In this document: one piece after another, positions 26,269 to 34,215 of the stretch
Position numbering within the stretch: the stretch's first letter is position 1
Layout of the letters: every line of letters begins with the position of its first letter
Assembly: GCA_030429235.1 (NCBI GenBank)
Contig: JAUIDB010000004.1
Location: forward strand, 1 to 64,000
DNA from: Thermoanaerobaculia bacterium
Lineage (GTDB): Bacteria > Acidobacteriota > Thermoanaerobaculia > Multivoradales > JAIOJS01
DNA: 64,000 nt
Direction of reading: 5' to 3'
The notes under the pieces: generated by a model
Databases searched by the model: none
Told to the model about the DNA's origin: nothing
Seen by the model: only the letters and a program-made list of their open reading frames with translations
Made by a program: the position numbers and the translations under genes

Positions 26269-27615
26269 GTGCGAAACATCCTCGTCCTCGGTGCCGGCCA
26301 GAGTGCCGGCTACCTCGTCCATCAGCTGCTCGATGACGCGACTCGGCACGACTGGTTCGTGACCGTCGGCGACCGGGATCTCGGGCTCGCCGAGGTTTTG
26401 GTCGGCGAGCACCCACGTGGGGCTGCGATCCGCTTCGATGTCAACGACGCCGAGATGACGTCGAGCCAGGTCGAACGCTCCGCGGTCGTCGTCAATCTCC
26501 TGCCGCAGCGCTACCAGCCCCCTCTCGCCTGGTGTTGCTTGCGCCAACAGCGACACATGATCTCGGTCTCCTACCGCGATCGCGAGATGGAGGAGATGGA
26601 GGAGGAGGCGCAGCGCAACGGAGTCCTCTTCCTGACCGAGGTGGGCCTGGATCCGGGAATCGACCTGATGTCGGCGGCGCAGACACTCCACGCGATCCAT
26701 GCGGAGGGGGGGAGCGTGCTGCGGTTCGAGTCCTACGGCAGCGGCGTGCCGTCGGAGGAGAGTGCCACGAACCCTCTGCGGTACGGCATCACCTGGAATC
26801 CGCGTAACGTGGCGATGGCCGGTGAGGCAGGGGCCCAGTATTTCGAGGACGGCAAGATCAAGATCATGCCCTGGCACAAGATCTTCCACCATCCGTGGCC
26901 CAAGAGAGTGCCGGGGATCGGAATGATGGAGGCCTATCCGAACCGCGACTCCCTGGCCTACCGAGACCTGCTCGGACTGTCGGAGGCTCAGACCATCATC
27001 CGAGGCACCCTCCGCTACCCGGGCTGGTGCGAGGTCTGGGCGCAGATCGTCGAACTGGGGTTGCCCAACGAGCGCATGGTCATACCCGACCTGCCGGAAC
27101 GCAGCTGGGCGGAGATCGTCGAGATGTTCCTGCCGCGAGGAGTCAGCGGGGGCGGAGTGGAGGAGCGGGTAGCCAACTACCTGCGGCTCTCCTCGACCGG
27201 CCGGGTGATGGACACGCTGCGGTGGCTCGGCCTCTTCGACACCAGCCCGATCGGGGTGGAAGGACGGACGGTAGCGGACGCCTTGATCCATCAACTGAAG
27301 GAACGTCTTCCGCTGCCGCCGGGTGGTCGCGACATGGTCATCCTGTTGCACGACTTCCTGGTGCGTCGCCAGGAGGGAGGCCAGCTCGAGCACCTCCAGT
27401 CGACCCTGATTGCTCGGGGCGAAAAGAACGGCTTCACCGCGATGTCCCGCACCGTGGGTCTGCCGGCGGCGATTGCCACCCGTCTGCTACTGACCGGCCG
27501 GTTGCCCCTCACGGGGTGCCACATCCCGATCCACCCGGCGATCTACGAGCCGGTACTCGAAGAGCTCGCCGCGGCGGGACTGGCTTTCGAAGAGACCGTG
27601 GAGACCGTCGGATGA
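26269..27615 (+). CDS. Saccharopine dehydrogenase (LYS9-type) family oxidoreductase
   Basis: The 448-residue protein has an N-terminal Rossmann motif NILVLGAGQSAGYL (3-16), EVGLDPGIDLMSA in the substrate domain and a C-terminal segment typical of glutamate-forming saccharopine dehydrogenases. The family splits saccharopine to 2-aminoadipate semialdehyde and glutamate, or the reverse, with NAD(P). It heads a two-gene operon: its stop overlaps the ATG of the next gene (ATGA at 27612-27615). The partner belongs to the alanine dehydrogenase/LYS1/carboxyethylornithine synthase family. Together they could form a split lysine-ketoglutarate reductase/saccharopine dehydrogenase pathway or make another opine-type amino acid. 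The start is GTG, probably leaderless. Confidence 0.85.
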   Translation: MRNILVLGAGQSAGYLVHQLLDDATRHDWFVTVGDRDLGLAEVLVGEHPRGAAIRFDVNDAEMTSSQVERSAVVVNLLPQRYQPPLAWCCLRQQRHMISVSYRDREMEEMEEEAQRNGVLFLTEVGLDPGIDLMSAAQTLHAIHAEGGSVLRFESYGSGVPSEESATNPLRYGITWNPRNVAMAGEAGAQYFEDGKIKIMPWHKIFHHPWPKRVPGIGMMEAYPNRDSLAYRDLLGLSEAQTIIRGTLRYPGWCEVWAQIVELGLPNERMVIPDLPERSWAEIVEMFLPRGVSGGGVEERVANYLRLSSTGRVMDTLRWLGLFDTSPIGVEGRTVADALIHQLKERLPLPPGGRDMVILLHDFLVRRQEGGQLEHLQSTLIARGEKNGFTAMSRTVGLPAAIATRLLLTGRLPLTGCHIPIHPAIYEPVLEELAAAGLAFEETVETVG

Positions 27616-28757
27616 GCGACACGACCAGGATGGTCGGGGTGGTCGGGACCTCACAGAAGGAGAACGAACGTCGGGTCCCGATCCATCCTCGCCACATCGC
27701 GGAGATCCCGGCCGCTCGGCGCTCCTGCCTACGTTTCGAACAGGGGTACGGCGTGCCCTTCGGGATCAGCGATGACGCACTCCGCGCACTGGGCGCCGGG
27801 GTGGTGAGCCGCGAGCAGCTGGTCCAGGAGAGCGCGGTCCTGATCCTGCCGAAACCGACGGTCGAGGACTTTCGCCAGATCCGCGAAGGTACGGTGATCT
27901 GGGGTTGGCCGCACTGCGTCCAGCAGCGAGAACTGACCCAGTGGGCGATCGATCGCCGGTTCACCCTGATCGCCTGGGAAGCGATGTTCCAGTGGTCGCG
28001 GAACGGAACCCGGGGACCGCACGTCTTCGCCCGCAACAACGAACTGGCTGGCTACTGCGGGGTGCTGCATGCACTCGCGTTGCAGGGGATCGACGGCGCC
28101 TACGGCCCGGCCAAGTCGGTGGCGATCCTCGGTTTCGGTTCCGTGAGTCGTGGCGCAGCCTTCGCTCTCCGCGGTCGCGGGTTCGAAAACTTGACCTTCT
28201 ACACTCAGCGTCCGCCGCACCTGGTGCGCGACCGTCAGTTCGGGGCGCGCCACCGCCAGATGCGGCGCGGATCCGAGTCGGAGGGACTCCAGGTCCGCGA
28301 CCCAGACGGTGGCCACCGGCCGTTGATCGAGGCACTGGTCGAGGCCGACCTGATCGTCAACGGGACGTTGCAGGATACCGATGCCCCGTTGATGTTCTGT
28401 CGCCAGGGCGAGGAGGGACGGCTCGGCGCCGGCACCCTGATCATCGACGTCAGCTGCGACCGCGGGATGGGCTTTCCCTTTGCCCGTCCCACCTCGTTCG
28501 AGGATCCCACCTTCGAGATCGAGGGAGTGACCTACTACGCGGTCGACCACACCCCGACCTACCTTTGGAACGCAGCCTCCTGGGAGATCTCCCGGGCGCT
28601 GTTGCCGTACCTGGCCTCGGTGATGGATGGACCCGAGGGCTGGGCGGCCAACGAGACCGTACAGCGTGCCATCGAGATCCGTGACGGGCACATCCTCAAC
28701 CCGAAGATCCTCAGTTTCCAGCACCGGGCTCCCGAGTACCCTCACGTCGTGACCTAG
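27612..28757 (+). CDS. N5-(carboxyethyl)ornithine synthase / LYS1-like NAD(P)-binding oxidoreductase
   Basis: The 381-residue protein follows the plan of N5-(carboxyethyl)ornithine synthase and related LYS1/alanine dehydrogenase enzymes. It has KENERRVPIHPRHI near the start, VIWGWPHCVQQRELT, FARNNELAGYCGVLHAL, a nucleotide-binding loop AILGFGSVSRGAA, LIIDVSCDRG and YAVDHTPTYLW. The family reductively joins the side-chain amine of ornithine or lysine to a 2-oxo acid. Beside a saccharopine dehydrogenase the simplest reading is lysine:2-oxoglutarate reductase. The motifs resemble carboxyethylornithine synthase more than fungal LYS1, so pyruvate or another 2-oxo acid may be the partner. Translation is coupled to the gene before it by a 4-bp overlap. 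Confidence 0.8.
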   Translation: MSDTTRMVGVVGTSQKENERRVPIHPRHIAEIPAARRSCLRFEQGYGVPFGISDDALRALGAGVVSREQLVQESAVLILPKPTVEDFRQIREGTVIWGWPHCVQQRELTQWAIDRRFTLIAWEAMFQWSRNGTRGPHVFARNNELAGYCGVLHALALQGIDGAYGPAKSVAILGFGSVSRGAAFALRGRGFENLTFYTQRPPHLVRDRQFGARHRQMRRGSESEGLQVRDPDGGHRPLIEALVEADLIVNGTLQDTDAPLMFCRQGEEGRLGAGTLIIDVSCDRGMGFPFARPTSFEDPTFEIEGVTYYAVDHTPTYLWNAASWEISRALLPYLASVMDGPEGWAANETVQRAIEIRDGHILNPKILSFQHRAPEYPHVVT

Positions 28758-28779
28758 GGGCTCGGTCCGCGACCGTCGT

Positions 28780-29229
28780 TCAGGCGGTGGGTTCGATCTC
28801 TACGTCGGTGCGCACGGAGTTGGCGATGAAGCAGTTGCGGTGCGCCGAATCGTGCAGGGCGGTCAACTGTTCGGGTGAGGGTGCGTCGGTCGCGAACTCG
28901 ATCTGCGGGCGCAGCAGAACGCGCGTGATGGCCAGTTTGCCGTCGGCATTCTTCTCCAAGACTCCCACCGCGGAGTCGCGGTAGGAGATCACCTTCAGAC
29001 GCTTCTTGGAGCAGATCGCGAGGAAGGTGAGCATGTGGCAGGACGAGAGGGAGGCCACGAACGCTTCTTCCGGGTCGACGCAGTCCTCGGAGCCCAGAAA
29101 CTCCGGGGCGGACGAGGCTTCGATCGACCGGCCCGACGGGAACTCCCAGGTGTGTTCGCGGTTGTACTCGGCGTAGTCGAAGGTCTCGGTCGTCAGGTTC
29201 CAGGACACCGTGGCTCTGTGTTCGGACAT
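28780..29229 (-). CDS. OsmC/Ohr-family peroxide-detoxifying protein
   Basis: The 149-residue protein has the OsmC fold signature: DPEEAFVASLSSCHMLTFL with the first catalytic cysteine and HRNCFIANSV with the second, plus the expected N-terminal beta region. OsmC/Ohr proteins reduce organic hydroperoxides in the cytoplasm using a reactive cysteine pair. GGAGAAAG precedes the ATG at 29229; the ten extra residues of the longer frame are not needed. It converges on the saccharopine operon with a 22-bp gap and is probably monocistronic. Confidence 0.88.
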   Translation of the reverse strand: MSEHRATVSWNLTTETFDYAEYNREHTWEFPSGRSIEASSAPEFLGSEDCVDPEEAFVASLSSCHMLTFLAICSKKRLKVISYRDSAVGVLEKNADGKLAITRVLLRPQIEFATDAPSPEQLTALHDSAHRNCFIANSVRTDVEIEPTA

Positions 29230-29331
29230 GGTCTTTCTCCTCCGAGGGCCTCGGACCATTCCTGCCCTCCGTGTCGGTACATTCTCTTCGGCGGAAGGTT
29301 CCGGCGAACCACCCTGGGGGGTGGCCCGATC

Positions 29332-30258
29332 CTAGCGCCTGGTCTCGGGGCTCGCCCTGCCGGGACGACGCAGCGAGAGCGCGATCCCCCCGAGGATCAC
29401 CATCGTGGACAGCACCAGCCGGAGCGTGATCGCTTCCGACAGCAGCAGCACCCCACCGATCGCAGCCAGGACCGGGACCGACAGCTGAACCGCGGCCGCG
29501 GTGGTCGTGGCCAGCCGGCGCAGGGCGCTATACCAGATTGCGTAGCCCACTCCCGAGGTGAGGGTCCCCGAGAGGAGTGCCAGCGCGATCCCCGTCGGCG
29601 AGGTTGTGACCGAACTTCTGGCCACGAGACCGGCCACGAGCCAGGCCACGAGCCAGGCCGCGAGGCCGACGGGGAAGGCGCGGGCGAAGTTCCCCGCCGT
29701 ATCCGCGAGGGGATCCTGCGAACCTCGGCCGAGAACCGAATAGAAGCCCCAACCCACACCGGCTCCGAACATCAGGAGCAGGCCGAGCGGCTCCGGAGCC
29801 GCCGGTCCTGCCGGCCAACTCAGGTAGACCAGCCCACCGCTCGCGACCACGAATCCGGCCCACTGCACGGCGCGCAGTCGTTCGCCGGCTCTGAGGGCGA
29901 GCACGAGCATCGAGATCTGCACCGCAGCGAAGAGAACCAGGGCACCGATACCGGTGGGGAGGGTCACGTAAGCCAGCGAGAACGGGATCGCGTAGGCCGC
30001 GAGCGCGGTGGCCGAGCTCCAGTTCCCGCACCGCCAGGTCGACAGCCCGAACCGGCGGGCCACCAGCAGCGCGAGGACGAGGTACCCACCTCCGAGGCGT
30101 ATCGCCGAGAAGCTGATCGGATCGATCAGCTCGCGTCCCAACGCCAGGCGGCAGAGGACCGAGTTGGCGGCGAAGGCGATCAGGGCGAGCAGGGTCAGTC
30201 CCACGGTGACCGAGCCGGTGCGCCAGGCATCGGTGTCTGGAGGGTTGGGTCGTGGCAT
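29332..30258 (-). CDS. EamA/DMT-superfamily membrane transporter
   Basis: The 308-residue protein has about ten membrane helices in two EamA repeats, with SAIRLGGGYLVLALLVARR in the first and LSGTLTSGVGYAIWYSALRR plus LSVPVLAAIGGVLLLSE in the second. These are typical of drug/metabolite exporters. Substrate is unknown. A short in-frame tandem repeat gives WLVAWLVAGLVA near the middle (CCACGAGCCAGG copies near 29634-29655). The start ATG at 30258 gives a protein beginning close to the first helix; no Shine-Dalgarno is clear. Confidence 0.88.
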   Translation of the reverse strand: MPRPNPPDTDAWRTGSVTVGLTLLALIAFAANSVLCRLALGRELIDPISFSAIRLGGGYLVLALLVARRFGLSTWRCGNWSSATALAAYAIPFSLAYVTLPTGIGALVLFAAVQISMLVLALRAGERLRAVQWAGFVVASGGLVYLSWPAGPAAPEPLGLLLMFGAGVGWGFYSVLGRGSQDPLADTAGNFARAFPVGLAAWLVAWLVAGLVARSSVTTSPTGIALALLSGTLTSGVGYAIWYSALRRLATTTAAAVQLSVPVLAAIGGVLLLSEAITLRLVLSTMVILGGIALSLRRPGRASPETRR

Positions 30259-30395
30259 GAGAAAATCCGGGTGGGAAACCAGTGGCTCGCAGTTCGGAAG
30301 CGAATCGCGATGCCGTGGAGAGTGTAGGGCATCTCCGCGGGTTGTCTTCGGTGAACGGTGGCGGCGCCGGCCTTCCACCGGGGCGGTGGTCTGGC

Positions 30396-30401
30396 TATAC
30401 T
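30396..30401 (+). promoter_or_regulatory. -10 element of the tRNA-Lys promoter
   Basis: TATACT lies ten bases before the mature 5' end of the tRNA at 30412, giving a very short leader. No good -35 is recognised 17 bp upstream. Confidence 0.55.
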
Positions 30402-30411
30402 GCGCGCGGTT

Positions 30412-30487
30412 GGGCCGTTAGCTCAGTTGGTAGAGCAGCGGACTTTTAATCCGCGGGTCGTAGGTTCGAGACCTACACGGCCTACCA
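30412..30487 (+). tRNA. tRNA-Lys (anticodon TTT)
   Basis: The acceptor GGGCCGT (30412-30418) pairs with ACGGCCT (30477-30483), with a D-arm GCTC..GAGC, anticodon stem GCGGA/TCCGC around loop CTTTTAA (anticodon TTT), T-arm GTAGG-TTCGAGA-CCTAC, discriminator A and an encoded CCA at 30485-30487. The 1-72 pair is G-U. The 3' end forms half of a 14-bp inverted repeat with downstream DNA. Confidence 0.97.
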
Positions 30488-30558
30488 ATCGCTCGCTTTG
30501 CTCACGCTCGGTAGGCCGTGTAGCTCTCGGTGCAAGTCACGGCCGAGGGCCGTGACTT
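30473..30558. repeat. Two strong inverted repeats at the 3' side of tRNA-Lys
   Basis: CTACACGGCCTACC (30473-30486), which is the 3' end of the tRNA, recurs inverted as GGTAGGCCGTGTAG (30510-30523). A second hairpin has arms of CAAGTCACGGCC (30533-30544) and GGCCGTGACTTG (30548-30559) around GAG. No T run follows either. The first could compete with folding of the tRNA 3' half or be a relic of recombination at the tRNA end; the second may stop transcription. The remaining 173 bp to the next gene hold nothing recognised. Confidence 0.65.
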
Positions 30559-30731
30559 GGAGCGAGACGGGGGGCGTGGACGCTTCGCTGCACGTCTTGC
30601 GTGGTGCGTGGTCGCTACGATGGGGCTGATTGGAGTCCTCAACAGGGTCGATTGCAGACCTGAGTGATGGGGAAACTGCGCGGAGCGGGCCGACGGGAGC
30701 GTCGGCCGGATCCTGAAAGGAGCGAAGTGAA

Positions 30732-31193
30732 GTGGCCAGGAACGCTCATGTGGCTTTGGCTATGGTCTGGTTCCTGACTGCATGCGGAAGTGACGAACCG
30801 CCGCGTTTGGTCGAAGGGCCCGAGCATTCCACGGGAGCATCAGGAGTCGAGACCGAGGTCAGGAGGAGCGACCCCTGTAGGGACGAGCACCTCGGATGGA
30901 TTCGTGATCCGATTTCGGGTCGAGCGTCGATCGGGGCCGAAGAGTCCTGGATCACGATCGAGTGGGAACTGGAACTGGGGATCTGCCGAACAGATCTAGA
31001 GAGGATGACCAGGGCGGATGTCCGGGCCCTTCGCGAGTCGTTGCGAACTCAGATCTCGGCCTTCGCGTGGAACCTGGTGGCGCTGAGGTCTGACGAGGGA
31101 ACCCGGACCATGTTCTTGAAGGAACTGAATGAAAGGCTGGACTGGCTCCGGGTACGCGACCTGCGGGTTCACCACATCAGAGTCCTGGAGTAG
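30732..31193 (+). CDS. Small lipoprotein of unknown function
   Basis: The 153-residue protein starts with a lipoprotein signal: hydrophobic VALAMVWFLTAC with Cys18 in the lipobox LTAC, then GSDEPP. The mature part is charged, has a C-x-n-C pair (CRDEH and LGICRTD) and no recognised domain. GTG at 30732 is preceded by AAAGGAG with eight bases between. It is the first of a run of small secreted or membrane genes of lower G+C next to tRNA-Lys. Its role is unknown. Confidence 0.7.
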   Translation: MARNAHVALAMVWFLTACGSDEPPRLVEGPEHSTGASGVETEVRRSDPCRDEHLGWIRDPISGRASIGAEESWITIEWELELGICRTDLERMTRADVRALRESLRTQISAFAWNLVALRSDEGTRTMFLKELNERLDWLRVRDLRVHHIRVLE

Positions 31194-31236
31194 AGGTTGG
31201 TTCCGATGGTGTCGTGCGTAGGGCAATGAGAGATCC

Positions 31237-32133
31237 GTGTCAGTGACCGAACTGCCAAGACAGAATCGAGTCTTCCATGGGTCTTTTCGACCCATCTGGT
31301 TGGCGACCGCGCTGGCGCTTCTGGCGATCGGTGTCGCAGACCAAGCGAACGCCCAGGCTTCTGCCTTCATGATCTCGTCCGAGGAACTCGTCGTCTGGGA
31401 CCTGGAGACGCTGGATCATGCACCGATCGGAGCCACTGGAATCCTCGGCGTCTCTGGCCTGGCCGCCAGCCCGAGCGGCGACCTGTACGCCCTCAGCTAC
31501 TTCACTGACGACCTCTGGAGAGTGGACCCCGCGAACGGTGCCGCAACGTTGGTCGGCCCGCTGGGTATGAACGTCGATGTTGCGTCGGGGCTCGCCTTCG
31601 ACGCCTGCGGCGGGCTCTGGATGGTCTCGGGTTCGTCACTCTTCGGGGTAGACCCGGCTTCCGGAACGACGAGTCTCGTCGCCGTCTTGACTTCACCTGA
31701 TGAAGAGATCGTCGCCCTGACCGCCAGGGGCGACAGGCTTCTAGCCCTCGTTGCCGCTGGACCTTCTCGGCAACTCGCCTGGATCGATCCTATCGATGGG
31801 TCCGTCGAGCGGTTTGGGAGCCTCGTTTCCCTTCCGACGTTTCAGGTAGGCCTCGACTTCGACCAGTCTGGGAGACTGTGGGCGTTCTTCTGGATGGATG
31901 GGCCGATTCCTGGTCCGTGGTCGAGCAGTGTCGTGGAGTACGACCCCGATACGGGCGATGCGGTGAACGTCGTAGGAATGGTTCTTCCGCCCTACGGAGG
32001 CAACCTGGCCATCACGCCGCCTGGGGGTGCTTGCCCTACCGTTCTGGAGGTTCCAACTCTGAGTCCCCTCGGCCTCGTGCTGCTTTCGCTGTTCATAGGA
32101 TTGGCCGGCGCTCTGCGTACTACGTGGCGATAG
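31237..32133 (+). CDS. Secreted propeller-like protein with IPTL-CTERM-like tail
   Basis: The 298-residue protein has a signal peptide (helix about 21-38, cleavage near ANAQA). Blade-like repeats such as LYALSYFTDDLWRVDPANGAA and LFGVDPASGTTSLV follow. The C-terminus reads VLEVPTLSPLG, then a hydrophobic helix and LRTTWR. The plan and tail match the protein at 25095-26009. The final Arg-rich end is short. The GTG start at 31237 lacks a strong Shine-Dalgarno. Export and cell-surface processing are likely; any binding partner is unknown. Confidence 0.75.
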   Translation: MSVTELPRQNRVFHGSFRPIWLATALALLAIGVADQANAQASAFMISSEELVVWDLETLDHAPIGATGILGVSGLAASPSGDLYALSYFTDDLWRVDPANGAATLVGPLGMNVDVASGLAFDACGGLWMVSGSSLFGVDPASGTTSLVAVLTSPDEEIVALTARGDRLLALVAAGPSRQLAWIDPIDGSVERFGSLVSLPTFQVGLDFDQSGRLWAFFWMDGPIPGPWSSSVVEYDPDTGDAVNVVGMVLPPYGGNLAITPPGGACPTVLEVPTLSPLGLVLLSLFIGLAGALRTTWR

Positions 32134-32254
32134 GCTGAAGCGCTCGCGATAGGAGAGCTGGGAGGAAGGTAGGGATAGGCTCCTTAGGCCTGCCACTGTG
32201 CAGCCACAAATACATCTAATGGAGTCCACAGTTGGGCGAGAAATTCGTGGGCGG

Positions 32255-32500
32255 ATGAAAAGGTCGCTATCGCCCCGACTTATCGCCACTGGAATCGTGG
32301 TTCTCTACATCGTGAGCTATGCCTGGTTCCGCAGCGGACATCAAGAACCTCAAACCGGAACCGATACGGTCTACGTGGTCTTTCCCGAGCGCTCGCTATG
32401 GGTGTACTACCTCTATCGCCCCCTGAGCTACATCGACGGTGCAGTGACGGGAATGCGATTCCACATTGGGCCTCACCGGGAACCGGGAGGGGCCCATTGA
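32255..32500 (+). CDS. Small single-helix membrane protein
   Basis: The 81-residue protein (MKRSLSPRLIATG...) has one membrane helix (about 8-24) and a C-terminal part reading YVVFPERSLWVYYLYRPLSYIDGAVTGMRFHIG. It resembles no family I can name. Upstream in-frame starts at 32219 (ATG) and 32198 (GTG) are possible, and none has a good ribosome binding site, so the start is uncertain. Its stop overlaps the TTG start of the next small gene. Local G+C is about 57% in 32221-32340, lower than in neighbouring core genes. Confidence 0.55.
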   Translation: MKRSLSPRLIATGIVVLYIVSYAWFRSGHQEPQTGTDTVYVVFPERSLWVYYLYRPLSYIDGAVTGMRFHIGPHREPGGAH

Positions 32501-32670
32501 CAGAGCCCAGCGGGAGGTTTCGACCATCGAATCGGAGCGCGGTGATCTCGTTGACCGTGGTTCTTGTGGTCCTCGTTCTCCTTTTGACGGTTCGGTGGAT
32601 TCGGATCGATCGATGCCTGGATCTAGGGGGGCGCTGGGACTACGAAACCAACTCCTGTGAGCGCGGGTGA
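32497..32670 (+). CDS. Very small membrane protein with TTG start, coupled to the preceding gene
   Basis: The 57-residue frame opens with TTG at 32497, which overlaps the previous stop (TTGA) and is preceded by GGGAGGGG at 32484-32491. It encodes a polar N-terminus, one helix (ISLTVVLVVLVLLLTV, about 18-33) and the tail RCLDLGGRWDYETNSCERG with two cysteines. The C-L-D-x-G-G-R-W-x-Y-E ending is seen in small uncharacterised membrane proteins, so I judge it real. Function unknown. Confidence 0.6.
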   Translation: MTEPSGRFRPSNRSAVISLTVVLVVLVLLLTVRWIRIDRCLDLGGRWDYETNSCERG

Positions 32671-32752
32671 GGAGAGTACTTGGGGTGCAGTGCCAAGACC
32701 CTTTTGAGGCTGTCCCGAGTCCGGGACCCATGGACCAAGAGCCCTGTAGCTC

Positions 32753-33469
32753 TCAGTGGCGCCGAGATCGGTTCGCCTCGTCGGATGCAGCCTCGAACTC
32801 TGTCCCAAGCGCCGAGGCTTCGGAGAAACGCCCCTCAGCCTCGAGTAGCTCGATCAGTTGCACCTGAATTCTCCGTCCGATGCCCTCGGGATCCTCGCCG
32901 TCGACGGGGCAGAGGACGAGGGCCTCGCGGAATCGTTGTTCGGCGGCTTGGAGTTTCTCCTCCCGGCGGTCGAGCATCCCGAGGAGCATCATGGCGTAGG
33001 CGACCTTCGGATGGTCCTCGCCGAGGGAGGTACGGTAGGCCGAAAGCGCCCGCTCGAATACCGACCGTGAGTCGGCCCAGCGGCTGGTTTTGCCCTCGAG
33101 CCGGATGAGCAGGTCCGCGACTTCGGGAGCGTTCTGGCCCAGTTGGCGGATTCGGATCTCGAGTGCCCCTTCCAGGAAGGCCACTTCGTCGGCGCCGCCG
33201 TGGCACCACGCCGCGCAGTGGACCAGGCTGTCCGCTAGGAGCAGCTCTGGGAAACCCGGTTCTCGGGCGAGCTCGAGGGCGAGTTCGAACCCCTCGGCGG
33301 CTTGAGTCATGGCGGCTGGGTCTCCCGCGTCGACTCGCGTGATCGCCGCGTCGAGGGTCTGCTGCCAGAGGTCGATCGGTGCCTGGGACAGGGAGGGCGC
33401 GGGCACCAGCAGGCCTTGGAGTAGAGCGAGGGCGGCGATCCGGCTGGGCAGTTCGGCGGCCAGGGTCAT
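32753..33469 (-). CDS. Secreted tetratricopeptide-repeat protein
   Basis: The 238-residue protein has a signal peptide (about 1-27, ending PSLSQA) and several TPR-like helices, for example VFERALSAYRTSLGEDHPKVAYAMMLLGML and AEQRFREALVL. The GEDHPKVA phrase is typical of kinesin-light-chain-type TPRs. It probably acts as a periplasmic protein-binding scaffold; partners are unknown. ATG at 33469 has GGGAGTG upstream and starts just before the signal helix. The 284 bp between it and apaG hold no recognised gene. Confidence 0.7.
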   Translation of the reverse strand: MTLAAELPSRIAALALLQGLLVPAPSLSQAPIDLWQQTLDAAITRVDAGDPAAMTQAAEGFELALELAREPGFPELLLADSLVHCAAWCHGGADEVAFLEGALEIRIRQLGQNAPEVADLLIRLEGKTSRWADSRSVFERALSAYRTSLGEDHPKVAYAMMLLGMLDRREEKLQAAEQRFREALVLCPVDGEDPEGIGRRIQVQLIELLEAEGRFSEASALGTEFEAASDEANRSRRH

Positions 33470-33741
33470 GGTAAGCACTCCCGAAGGTGTTGGTTTGAAT
33501 GGTCTGGTCGAACTCTTCATCGCGACCCAAGGGGTGAGGAGTCCCCTCTGGCGGGCGCTCCGGGTGGAACTTCAGCTTACTCGGGATCTGGCGGCGGTAG
33601 GAGTCAACGGTTTCGATCTTGAGACTCAACCGGTGCTGGCGGAATCACGGGGGAGATCGCGGTTGCGGGGAGCGCCGGACGGGCTCGGTCCCAAGCGTGG
33701 CGGCGATCGAATTGGCGCTCCGGGGTTGGCAGTCGTCGCGC

Positions 33742-33747
33742 TAGACT
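33742..33747 (+). promoter_or_regulatory. Candidate leaderless -10 element of apaG
   Basis: TAGACT is followed by six bases (CGGCCT) and then the ATG at 33754. No Shine-Dalgarno is present. Confidence 0.5.
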
Positions 33748-33753
33748 CGGCCT

Positions 33754-34155
33754 ATGGAGAGCAGCATTGGAGGATCGGAAGCCACGACGCATGGGATTCA
33801 GGTGGTGGTGCGGAGTCGCTACTCTCCGGAACGTTCCGCGCCGGAGCGTGGGTTGTGGTTGTTCCTCTACACCATCACGATCACCAACGTGGGGGAGTCG
33901 GTGGCGCAGTTGATCGACCGGCATTGGATCATCACCAACGCGGCAGGATCGGTCGAGGAGGTGCGGGGGCCGGGAGTGGTGGGGCACCAGCCCTCGCTGG
34001 AGCCGGGGCAGGGGTTCGAGTACACCTCGGCGTGTCCCCTCGATACTCCGAGCGGTTCGATGGAGGGTTCGTACCGCTTCGTCGACGCGGAGGGCGCGTC
34101 GCGGCAGGTGCAGGTGGCTCGGTTCGACCTGGAAGCGCCGTACGCCGTCAACTGA
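33754..34155 (+). CDS. apaG: ApaG domain protein
   Basis: The 133-residue protein matches ApaG over its full length: a fibronectin-like beta fold with LYTITITNVGE, VAQLIDRHWIITNA, VRGPGVVGHQPSLEPGQGFEYTSACPL, then GSMEGSYRF. ApaG proteins were linked to Co2+/Mg2+ tolerance and nucleotide polyphosphate binding, and their exact role is unsettled. The gene stands alone and converges on the LysM gene with a strong hairpin between. Confidence 0.95.
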   Translation: MESSIGGSEATTHGIQVVVRSRYSPERSAPERGLWLFLYTITITNVGESVAQLIDRHWIITNAAGSVEEVRGPGVVGHQPSLEPGQGFEYTSACPLDTPSGSMEGSYRFVDAEGASRQVQVARFDLEAPYAVN

Positions 34156-34174
34156 AGGGCGGCCAGGGAACCGA

Positions 34175-34206
34175 GCGCCCGCCCGGAACGGGGTCGGGGC
34201 GGGCGC
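34175..34206. terminator. Bidirectional hairpin between convergent apaG and LysM genes
   Basis: GCGCCCGCCC (34175-34184) and GGGCGGGCGC (34197-34206) form a perfect 10-bp G+C stem around a 12-base loop. It fills the 60-bp gap between two convergent genes, so it probably ends both transcripts although no T run follows. Confidence 0.6.
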
Positions 34207-34215
34207 CGGGGTGGA

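Noticed and set aside
2504-30487. G-U pair at positions 1-72 in both tRNAs as an oddity
   Set aside because: The same pair occurs in tRNA-Glu and tRNA-Lys of other bacteria as far as I recall, so it is not special.
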